A stretch of 6,082 bases of DNA from DASUZB01 sp036377075 (GTDB lineage: Bacteria; Actinomycetota; CALGFH01). Position numbers and translations under genes: made by a program. The stretch covers positions 1 to 6,082 of the forward strand of contig DASUZB010000276.1 of NCBI GenBank assembly GCA_036377075.1, read 5' to 3'. Positions 1 to 5,547 of this stretch are shown here, one piece after another; within the stretch, counting starts at the first letter, position 1; each line of letters starts with the position of its first letter. The notes beneath the pieces were generated by a model, which saw nothing but the letters and a program-made list of their open reading frames with translations, ran no database searches and was not told the origin of the DNA.

Positions 1-356
1 ATCCTCATCTCCCGCACGGCCCGGCTGACGTTGTTGACGTCGCTCTCGAACCCGAACTCGGGGGTGTGGACGCCGATCACCACCAGGCCATGGCTGGAGT
101 ACTTCGCAGTCCAAGCGCGGAGATAGGGAAGCTGGCGGAGCCAGTTGATGCAGGTGTAGGTCCAGAAGTTGACCAGGACGACGTGGCCGCGTAGGCCTTC
201 TGGGGTCAGTGGCGGCGAGTTGAGCCAGCCAGTCGCGCCGTCGAGCGAGGGCATCCTTCCTTCAACCGGCAGCTGGGCCGCGGGGTGGGTGGCCGAGCGG
301 ACGAGCTGGTTGGTTCTGGTGAGGAGCGTCTTCCAGCCACTTGGGTCCTGGTCCAT
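1..356 (-). CDS. Thioredoxin-fold protein (DipZ C-terminal/AhpC-TSA-like), 3' end cut by window edge
   Basis: The first 118 codons of a thioredoxin-like protein are visible; the rest lies beyond base 1. After a polar N-terminus (about residues 1-35) comes GATGWLNSPPLTPEGLRG, a short lead-in typical of the extracytoplasmic redoxin domain of DipZ-type proteins. Then follow the beta-strand and active-site segment VVLVNFWTYTCINWLRQLPYL and the strand VVIGVHTPEFGFE. The family normally carries CINC (CxxC); here the second Cys is Trp (CINW), so the usual two-Cys disulfide exchange is unlikely. A peroxidase-like, one-Cys or non-redox role is possible. No signal peptide or membrane segment is seen in the visible part. 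The ATG at 356 is chosen because AAGGAG (363-368) lies 6 bases upstream. It starts 48 bases after the hydrolase stop at 405, so co-transcription is likely. Family assignment is firm; function is not. Confidence 0.85.
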   Translation of the reverse strand, partial: MDQDPSGWKTLLTRTNQLVRSATHPAAQLPVEGRMPSLDGATGWLNSPPLTPEGLRGHVVLVNFWTYTCINWLRQLPYLRAWTAKYSSHGLVVIGVHTPEFGFESDVNNVSRAVREMR

Positions 357-362
357 CGGTCG

Positions 363-368
363 CTCCTT
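363..368 (-). promoter_or_regulatory. Ribosome binding site of the thioredoxin-like gene
   Basis: AAGGAG on the minus strand, 6 bases before the ATG at 356. It fixes this start and argues that the gene is translated on its own, although the upstream hydrolase reads out of frame into this region when its frameshifts are left uncorrected. Confidence 0.7.
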
Positions 369-404
369 CAGCACGCACGCCCGTCAGTCGTCGCGGGGCG
401 GCGT

Positions 405-1347
405 TCATGTGGAAACTCCGGCCCGGTAGGGGGCCAGGAACGCGGTCAGCGCGGCCAGCAGCTCCTCGGGCGCTTGCTCGGCGACCCAGTGGCCGCAGCC
501 GGGGATGACGAGCCGCTGCACGTCGTCGGCGACCAGCTGCATCGTGTCCGCGACCATGGCACCGGAGCTTTCCCCGCCGCCGATGGCCAGGATGGGCATG
601 GTCAGCCGCCGGGTCCTGCGCTGCTCGTCCTGCGCCGTGGTGACGGGGAAGGCGCGGTAGAGCTGGAAGCTGCCGTGCAGGGCGTCGGGTCGGCGGCGAG
701 GGTGTCGAGGTAGTAGCGGACGGCGTCGGCGGGCAGCTTCTTCGTCCCGGCCGAGGCGGCGAACTCCGCGCCGAAGAAGATCTCTTCCCGGCCCCGGACC
801 AGGGCTTCGTTGACCTCGGCGGGAAGCTGGTTGAAGGCGAGGTGCCAGAGCCGGGCGTTGAGCGGCGGCGGAAGGAACAGCGGGTATGGGGGAGTGATCC
901 CCAGAGTGGAGCCTCGGAGACGACCAGGCGCTCCAGCCGATCCGGATGATCCGCGGCCAGGGCGTAGCTGATCAGCATGCCGGTGTCGGTCCCGTACAGG
1001 GCGAACCGCTGGTGACCGAGCGCCTCCATCAGCGCGACCAGGTCGCCAGCCAGGGTGGCGGTGTCGTACCCCTCCTCAGGTTTGTCGGACAACCCGATCC
1101 CGCGCTGGTCGACCGCCACGACCTGGAAGTCCTGGGCCAGCGTCGGCAATAGCATCCGCCAGGCGTACCAGGTCTGGGGCCAGCCGTGCACCAGCAGCAG
1201 CGGGGGGCCGTCACCGCCGATGACCGCGTGCAGGCGTAGCGCACCGACGTCGACATAGCGGCTGGTGAAGGTGTCGGTGAACCCCGCCGGGAGGTTCGGC
1301 GCCCCGGAGACCGAGCCGGGGCCCTCCGGGGTGGGCGATGCGCTCAT
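405..1347 (-). pseudogene. Asp-nucleophile alpha/beta hydrolase (epoxide hydrolase/haloalkane dehalogenase-like), two apparent frameshifts
   Basis: With one base restored at each of two sites this encodes 314 residues, a normal length for a single-domain alpha/beta hydrolase. Motifs in restored numbering: oxyanion-hole HGWP at 54-57; VVAVDQRGIGLSDKP at about 76-90; nucleophile elbow YGTDTGM with Asp121; a cap domain with RLWHLAFNQLP and tyrosines near 212 and 231; AIGGGE with Glu260 as candidate acid; and PGCGHWVAEQ with His287. Asp rather than Ser as nucleophile points to epoxide or C-halogen hydrolysis through an ester intermediate; the substrate is unknown. The breaks are near 888-902 (after SEAPLWG) and near 686-692 (after LAADP), each fitting one lost G/C. 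As read, translation from 1347 would leave the family after residue 150, lose cap and His, and run to a stop at 262, overlapping the next gene. The start at 1347 (MSASPTPEG) is supported by AAAAGGAG 6 bases upstream. The frame is also open into EHN-A upstream, so a fusion is possible. Confidence 0.8.
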
Positions 1348-1353
1348 GAGCAT

Positions 1354-1361
1354 CTCCTTTT
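1354..1361 (-). promoter_or_regulatory. Internal ribosome binding site between the two fused hydrolase domains
   Basis: AAAAGGAG on the minus strand ends directly before an ATG at 1353 and 6 bases before a second ATG at 1347. The spacing favours the 1347 start. The site lies inside an open frame continuing from EHN-A with no stop, so it either marks a separate gene whose upstream stop was lost or allows a free second domain to be made besides a fused one. Confidence 0.65.
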
Positions 1362-1371
1362 GCAAGACCTG

Positions 1372-2593
1372 GCGCAGGGACCGGAACGCGGCCCGCACCT
1401 CGCTCGAGAACAGCTGCGGCTCTTCCCAGGCAGCGAAGTGGCCGCCCCGGTCAGCCTCGTTGAAGTAGGCCAGGTTGGGATGGCCCTGCTCGACCCAGCT
1501 GCGCGGGGACCGCCAGATCTCGTCGGGGAAGGTGGTGAAGCCGACCGGAACCGAGACCTCAGGCGGCGCCTGGCCAGCGGCGAGCGCCTGGCCGCGTCCC
1601 CTGTCCCAGTACGACCGAGCCGCCGACGCGCCGGTGCCGGTCAGCCAGTACAGGGTGATGTTGTCCAGGATGTGGTCGCGGGTGAGGTTGCCCGCGGGCT
1701 GGCCGTCGACAAAGGCGCGGGCGATCTTGTAGTAGCTGTCGGTGTCGTGGTCCAGCATCCAGGCGGCCAGGGCGACCGGGGAATCCAGTTGGGCGTAGCC
1801 GATCGTCTGGGGCCGCGTGGCCTGCTCAAGGAAGTAGCCAAAGCCGCTCGCCCGGAAGGCGGCGACCGCGTCGGCGGCCGCGCGTTCCTGGTCGGTGTCG
1901 GTCGGCTGGGGGCCGGCCAGCACCGTCACCAGCAGGTTCAGGTGGATGCCGGCCAGCCCCTGGGGGGCCTGGCGGCCCATGGCGTCGGTGACGGCGGCGC
2001 CCACGTCCCCGCCCTGGGCGACGTAGCGGCCATAGCCCAGGCGCCCCATCAGCTCCGCCCACGCTTGGGCGGTGCGGCCGGGGTCCCAGCCGAGCTCGGT
2101 CGGCTCGCCGAGAAGCCGTAGCCGGGCAGCGACGGCAGCACCAGGTCGAAGGCGTCGGTGGCCGCGCCGCCGTGGGCGGTCGGGTCGGTGAGCGGGCCGA
2201 CGGTCTCCAGCAGCTCGATCACCGAGCCCGGCCAGCCGTGGGTCATGATCAGTGGCAACGCCTGCTCGTGGGGCGAGCGGACGTGGAGGAAGTGGATGTC
2301 CACCCGTCGATGGTGGTCACAAACTGCGGCAGCGCGTTCAGTCTGGCCTCGACCCTCCGCAGGTCGTAGTCGCTGGCCCAGTAGCGGGCGAGCGCCTGGG
2401 TCGTCGCCAGCTGCACGCCCTGGGAGCGGTCGGGGACCAGCTCCCTGGACGGCCAGCGCGCCAAGGCGGGGCGACGCCGAAGGTCGTCCAGGTCCTCCTG
2501 GGGAATCTCGACCTGGAAGGGGCGGATGGTGGTCTCGTCGGCCGCTGCGCCCGGCGCGGCGGGACCCGGGCCGGCCGTGGTGGTCTCCGACAT
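1372..2593 (-). pseudogene. Epoxide hydrolase with EHN N-terminal domain (copy A), two apparent frameshifts
   Basis: With two bases restored this encodes a 408-residue microsomal-type epoxide hydrolase, which would convert epoxides to vicinal diols. In restored numbering: a low-complexity Ala/Pro/Gly leader (1-20); the EHN domain (about 23-130, PF06441 type) with RPFQVEIPQEDLDDLRRR and SQGVQL; HGWPGS with HGWP at 119-122; PSLPGYGFS; the elbow AQGGDVGA with nucleophile Asp197; the cap segment with ATRPQTIGYA, DNITLYWLTG; TTFPDEIW with likely acid Glu359; and GGHFAAWEEP with catalytic His386. Breaks: near 2299-2306 (after TTIDG, where the sister copy reads VDVHFLHV) and near 2105-2110 (after GYGFS). 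As read, translation from 2593 ends at 2249 after 114 residues. The ATG at 2593 is preceded by GAGGGGG (2601-2607), spacing 7. The C-terminus FRSLR is where copy B has TGA; here CAG follows and the frame runs on into the next hydrolase. Confidence 0.85.
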
Positions 2594-2878
2594 TGCCGTT
2601 CCCCCTCATGGTGCAGGGACGACCGATGGGCGCCCGCCGGTCATCCGGAACCTTGGTGGCACTTGCGGTGTCGACCTGCGGTGGAAACCCGCGTACATCA
2701 GTCTGGCGGGCCGCCGACCCATGCCGCGCCGGCGCATCGTGCCGACCCCAGGGCCCGACCACCACCAGCGACCGGACCCTGGATCGGCCGTCATCAGCAT
2801 CACCGAGGTGGTGCTCACAGAACTGCCTTCACCTTGACCGCCGCTCCCACATCAGAAGGTTGGTTGTGCCCCCGCTCG
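2594..2878 (-). other. Intergenic region between EHN-B and EHN-A, no convincing gene
   Basis: This 285-base gap separates the stop of EHN-B (2879) from the start of EHN-A (2593). It holds the EHN-A ribosome binding site (GAGGGGG, 2601-2607) and a GC-rich inverted repeat (2748-2782). A GTG-started frame of 70 codons runs from 2818 to 2606, but it has no recognisable domain, is Arg/Pro/Met-rich and has only a weak AAGG upstream, so I do not call it. I see no good -35/-10 pair. The hairpin plus gap length make separate transcription units for the two EHN genes possible. Confidence 0.5.
2748..2782 (-). terminator. GC-rich hairpin, possible terminator after EHN-B
   Basis: CCAGGG (2748-2753) pairs with CCCTGG (2777-2782); after one mismatch, CCG (2755-2757) pairs with CGG (2773-2775), leaving a 15-base loop. 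It lies about 100 bases past the EHN-B stop. There is no T-run after it in the minus-strand direction, so it would be a non-canonical terminator, or an operator or chance repeat. Confidence 0.3.
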
Positions 2879-4072
2879 TCAGCGGAGTGACCGGAACGCC
2901 GCGCGGATCTCGGTCGAGAAGAGCCCGGGCTCCTCCCAGGCAGCAAAGTGGCCGCCCTTGTCGGCCTCGTGGAAGTACGTGACGTTCGGGTAGCTCGCTT
3001 CGACCCAGCTGCGCGGCGTCCGCCAGATCTCGCCTGGGAATGTCGTGAAGGCGAACGGGATCGTCGTCGGGGGCAGGGGCTGTCGGCCTGCGGCGGGGGC
3101 GTCGGGGCCGTAGGCCTCCCAGTACGACCGGGAGGTGGAGGCGCCGCTGCCGGTCAGCCAGTACAGCGTGATGTTGTCGAGGATGTGGTCGCGCGTGAGG
3201 TTGCCCGAGGGCCGCGCGTCGACGAACGCGCTGGCGATCTTGTAGTACGCGTCCGTGTCGTGGTCGACCATCCAGGCGGCGAGGGCGATCGGCGAGTCCA
3301 GCAGGGCGTAGCCGATCGTCTGCGGCCGGGTGGCCATCTCGACGAAGTAGCCGTTTCCCGACTGCCGGAAGGTCGCGATCTGCGCGGCAGCGGCGCGTTC
3401 CTCGTCGGTGTCCGTCGGCATCGGCCCGCTCAACGCCGGCACCAGCAGGTTGGTGTGGATGCCGATCAGGCCCGCGGGTTCCTGGCGTCCCATCGCGTCG
3501 GTGACGCCGGCGCCGACGTCGCCGCCCTGGGCGACGAAGCGGGTGTAGCCGAGACGGCGCATCAGCTCGGCCCAGGCGCGCGCCGTCCGGCCCAGATCCC
3601 AGCCGATCTCGACCGGCTCGCTGGAGAAACCGTACCCGGGAAGGGAGGGCAGCACGAGATGGAAGGCGTCCTCGGCGCTGCCACCGTGCGCGGTCGGGTC
3701 CGTCAACGGCCCGACAGAGTCGAGCATCTCGATCACGGAGCCGGGCCAGCCGTGGGTCATGATCAGCGGCAGCGCGTCGTCGTGCGGCGAGCGGACGTGG
3801 AGGAAGTGGACGTCCACGCCGTCGATCTCGGCAACGAACTGCGGTAGCGCGTTCAGGCGCGCCTCGACCCGCCCGAAGTCGTACTCGTTCAGCCAGTAAC
3901 GGGCGAGCGCTTGCAGGGCCTCGAGCTGGACCCCCTGCGACCGGTCGGCGACGAGCTCCTTGGTCGGCCAACGCGCCGCGGCGATGCGACGCCGCAGGTC
4001 CTCGACGGCGTCCGCCGGAAACTCGACCCGGAACGGGCGCATGTTGGTTGCCGCCTCAACGCTTCGGCCCAT
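2879..4072 (-). CDS. Epoxide hydrolase with EHN N-terminal domain (copy B), intact
   Basis: A complete 397-residue microsomal-type epoxide hydrolase, normal length for the family. It should open epoxides through an enzyme-ester intermediate to give diols; the substrate is unknown. Domains: EHN (about 11-120) starting RPFRVEFPADAVEDLRRR, with WPTKEL and SQGVQL; then the alpha/beta-hydrolase core. Catalytic features: HGWP at 107-110; PSLPGYGFS at 142-150; nucleophile elbow AQGGDVGA with Asp185; cap tyrosine candidate Tyr304 in DNITLYWLTG; likely acid Glu348 in FPGEIW; His375 in KGGHFAAWEEP. Many relatives have GGDWG at the elbow; both copies here have GGDVG. The ATG at 4072 is chosen because GGAGG (4078-4082) lies 5 bases upstream. 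The frame is open further upstream without family similarity. Overlapping its 5' end in another frame is a signal-peptide segment (4221-4073); a secreted version is possible if a base has been lost near 4088. The stop is TGA directly after FRSLR. Confidence 0.93.
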   Translation of the reverse strand: MGRSVEAATNMRPFRVEFPADAVEDLRRRIAAARWPTKELVADRSQGVQLEALQALARYWLNEYDFGRVEARLNALPQFVAEIDGVDVHFLHVRSPHDDALPLIMTHGWPGSVIEMLDSVGPLTDPTAHGGSAEDAFHLVLPSLPGYGFSSEPVEIGWDLGRTARAWAELMRRLGYTRFVAQGGDVGAGVTDAMGRQEPAGLIGIHTNLLVPALSGPMPTDTDEERAAAAQIATFRQSGNGYFVEMATRPQTIGYALLDSPIALAAWMVDHDTDAYYKIASAFVDARPSGNLTRDHILDNITLYWLTGSGASTSRSYWEAYGPDAPAAGRQPLPPTTIPFAFTTFPGEIWRTPRSWVEASYPNVTYFHEADKGGHFAAWEEPGLFSTEIRAAFRSLR

Positions 4073-4221
4073 GACGGCCTCCGTTGTTTCGTCGCTGTAG
4101 AGATGATGCCATGGACCGTTTCGCTGCTGCTGGTCGCCGCGGCCGCGGGCACGGCGGCGTTCACCGAGAGGGCCAGCGTGATCCCGGCTGCCACCAGCGC
4201 CCGTTTCACCTGCGCTGTCAT
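4073..4221 (-). other. Signal-peptide coding segment, possibly the lost N-terminus of EHN-B
   Basis: From ATG at 4221 (GGGAAGAG a few bases upstream, 26 bases after the cupin stop) the frame reads MTAQVKRALVAAGITLALSV followed by NAAVPAAAATSSSETVHGII. This is a textbook Sec signal peptide: Lys/Arg n-region, hydrophobic core at about residues 8-24, and Ala-rich cleavage zone at about 26-29. After about residue 45 the frame becomes Arg/Ser-rich shadow sequence of EHN-B and ends at 3889, so the 110-residue product as read is not credible as a whole. One added base in the AAA at 4087-4089 would run the segment straight into EHN-B (447 residues in total). Alternatives are a remnant of another secreted gene, or a chance frame, which the compositional fit to a signal peptide makes less likely. 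Confidence 0.45.
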
Positions 4222-4247
4222 GGCTCTTCCCGGTTGGCGGAAGCCAC

Positions 4248-4538
4248 TCAGTCGACCACCGTGATGAGCGGCTTGCCTTTCTCGACGACATAGGTGGCGA
4301 GCTCGGCCGCGTTGCCGCTGCCGACGTTGCGCACCGCGTGGATTACTCCGGCCGGCACGGTCAAGGCGTCCCCGGCGCTGTAGGTCCTCGTCGGCTGGCC
4401 GTCGACCTGGTATTCCAGCGATCCTTCCAGGATGTAGATGATCTCTTCGCCGGGGTGGGTGTGCTTGACCAACGGTGCGGTCGGGCCGAGGTCGACGCGC
4501 GCTTGGATGACCTCGCGTCCGGGGACGCTGCTCGTTTG
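4248..4538 (-). CDS. Single-domain cupin, 5' end unresolved
   Basis: A small metal-binding cupin. Motif 1 is HTHPGEEIIYILEG (metal ligands His, His, Glu) and motif 2 is GDALTVPAGVIHAVRN, which fits G(X)5PXG(X)2H(X)3N exactly and supplies the last His. It ends AELATYVVEKGKPLITVVD. Homology to the family is visible back to about QTSSVPGREVIQARVDLGP (from 4538), but this frame has no ATG, GTG or TTG upstream of the TTG at 4472, which lies just before the first His and has no ribosome binding site. Possible explanations are a CTG start at 4555 (overlapping the TGA of the preceding gene) with one base lost near 4529-4531, since that frame reads KVDQPKR, or real loss of the 5' end. Cupins of this kind have varied roles (dioxygenase, isomerase, sensor); none can be chosen. 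It sits directly after the epoxide hydrolase and probably shares its transcript. Confidence 0.7.
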   Translation of the reverse strand, partial: QTSSVPGREVIQARVDLGPTAPLVKHTHPGEEIIYILEGSLEYQVDGQPTRTYSAGDALTVPAGVIHAVRNVGSGNAAELATYVVEKGKPLITVVD

Positions 4539-4551
4539 GGCTGGTCGACCT

Positions 4552-5439
4552 TCAGCCCTGCTCGGCTGGTCTCGCGGAGGAGAAGAAGTCGATGAGCAGT
4601 TGGTTGACGCGCTCAGACTCGTCGTGATGGACCCAGTGCGACGCGTCGGGCAGGCGCTCGACGCGGTCGAGGTTGGGCACGTCGTCGCGGTCGGGCTCGG
4701 CTAGTTCTGGGCCGAGGTAGCGATCGCGTTGCCCCCAGACGACCAGGGTGGGCGCCGAGATTGGGCGAAGCTGCGCTTCGGCGTGCTTGGGCGAGGTTCG
4801 CACCGAGGACCGGTAGTAGTTGATCATCCCGGTCGCTGCCCCCGGCTGCGACCACGCCTCGACGTAGCGGTCGACCTCCTCCGGCGTGTACGCCGGGTGG
4901 GCGTCGTCCAGAAAGTGCCGGAAGAAGTGCCAGCGGTCGGCGTGCACGACGCTTTCGGGCAGCTCCGGGAGGGCGAAGAAGAAGAAATACCAGGACTTCC
5001 TGAGCTGGCCCGGGTGGTGCAGCCCCTGCGATAGCTTCCGCGGATGGGCCGCGTTGAGGATGGCCAGCCGGTCCACCACCTCGGGGTGGTTCATCGCGGT
5101 GGCCCAGGCGACGGTTCCGCCCCAGTCGTGACCGACCAGCAGCGCGGACTCAGCACCGCGTTCTCGGATGAGACCGCGGACGTCATCGGCCAGCCGGCCG
5201 GTGTCGTAGGCCGCGACGCCTTCCGGCCGTGACGACAGGTTGTAGCCGCGCAGGTCGGGCGCGACGACCCGGAAGCCCGCCGCCGCGAGCGGTTTGATCT
5301 GCAGCCGCCAGCCGAACCAGAACTCGGGGAAGCCGTGCAGCAGCACGACCAGCGGCCCGTCGCCGGCCTCGACGTAATGCAACCGTACGTCGCCGACCTC
5401 GGCGTAGCCCTCACGAAGCTCGCTGTGCTCGTCCAGCAT
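4552..5439 (-). CDS. Soluble epoxide hydrolase-like alpha/beta hydrolase
   Basis: An intact 295-residue enzyme resembling bacterial EphA/EphB and the C-terminal domain of animal soluble epoxide hydrolase. It should hydrolyse epoxides to diols in the cytoplasm; no signal peptide is seen. Motifs: HGFPEFWFGW with HGFP at 35-38; APDLRGYNLSSRP at 60-72; nucleophile elbow VGHDWGG with Asp105; cap tyrosines Tyr151 (in KSWYFFFFALPELPE) and Tyr209 (in INYYR), the positions that bind the epoxide oxygen; acid Asp239 in VWGQRDRYLG; His268 in DASHWVHHDE. Haloacetate dehalogenases are similar, but the WG after the Asp and the two Tyr motifs favour an epoxide hydrolase. Two ATGs are adjacent (5442 and 5439). 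AGGAG at 5445-5449 is 2 bases from the first and 5 from the second, so 5439 is preferred. The end (TGA at 4552-4554) abuts the cupin. Confidence 0.93.
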   Translation of the reverse strand: MLDEHSELREGYAEVGDVRLHYVEAGDGPLVVLLHGFPEFWFGWRLQIKPLAAAGFRVVAPDLRGYNLSSRPEGVAAYDTGRLADDVRGLIRERGAESALLVGHDWGGTVAWATAMNHPEVVDRLAILNAAHPRKLSQGLHHPGQLRKSWYFFFFALPELPESVVHADRWHFFRHFLDDAHPAYTPEEVDRYVEAWSQPGAATGMINYYRSSVRTSPKHAEAQLRPISAPTLVVWGQRDRYLGPELAEPDRDDVPNLDRVERLPDASHWVHHDESERVNQLLIDFFSSARPAEQG

Positions 5440-5444
5440 CATCG

Positions 5445-5449
5445 CTCCT
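5445..5449 (-). promoter_or_regulatory. Ribosome binding site deciding between two adjacent ATGs
   Basis: AGGAG on the minus strand lies 2 bases before the ATG at 5442 and 5 bases before the ATG at 5439. The usual spacing favours 5439. Confidence 0.6.
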
Positions 5450-5547
5450 GTGCAGCCGCCTTCTTCCTCGTCCCAGGTCCTGTCAACTGACGGCGAATCA
5501 CGTGCGCAGCGAACCGCACCCCGCGCTGGCTTGCGCCTCCCGCCTGC
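5450..5547 (-). promoter_or_regulatory. Intergenic region with possible promoter/operator elements
   Basis: Between the stop of the Ser hydrolase (5548) and the epoxide hydrolase start lies a perfect TTGACA hexamer on the minus strand (5486-5481), overlapping a short inverted repeat GTCA-AC-TGAC (5482-5491). No TANNNT hexamer is found 16-19 bases downstream. A GTGCG...CGCAC stem is also present around 5501-5518. This could be a promoter with an operator for the 5439-4248 genes, but the evidence is weak. Confidence 0.25.

Larger units (their letters stand above)
1372..4042 (-). repeat. Tandem duplication of EHN epoxide hydrolase genes (copies A and B)
   Basis: The segments 2527-1372 and 4042-2879 encode the same protein domain from RPF to FRSLR, 386 and 387 residues after frame repair. 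By eye roughly three quarters of residues are identical, and many DNA blocks match closely, for example at 1421-1445 and 2931-2955. The main difference is a variable loop after RSYW. The copies are same-oriented and about 285 bases apart. Divergence is spread evenly, so the duplication is not recent. Confidence 0.85.

Noticed and set aside
262..404. Continuation of the hydrolase frame past its natural stop, giving an Arg/Pro-rich tail
   Set aside because: It is the out-of-frame read after the lost bases near 898 and 688. The family-consistent frame ends at 405, and the tail overlaps the well-supported start at 356.
1360..2121. Long plus-strand open frame opposite EHN-A
   Set aside because: It mirrors the opposite strand of a high-GC gene, has no family motifs, and a comparable plus-strand frame (2948-3847) lies opposite EHN-B, as expected of a shadow.
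405..2593. Programmed ribosomal frameshifting as an explanation of the four frame jumps
   Set aside because: Four jumps in one message, with no slippery heptamer or conserved stimulatory structure seen, is not plausible. Sequence error or mutation explains them better.
2606..2818. 70-codon GTG-started frame between the EHN genes
   Set aside because: Arg/Pro/Met-rich with no recognisable domain and a poor ribosome binding site; more likely non-coding.
3889..4072. Downstream half of the signal-peptide frame as a secreted 110-residue protein
   Set aside because: After about residue 45 the composition turns into an Arg/Ser-rich shadow of EHN-B, so only the leader part looks real.
4073..4291. 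Upstream extension of the EHN-B frame to 4291
   Set aside because: The added residues show no family similarity and overlap the cupin end; GGAGG at 4078-4082 supports the start at 4072.
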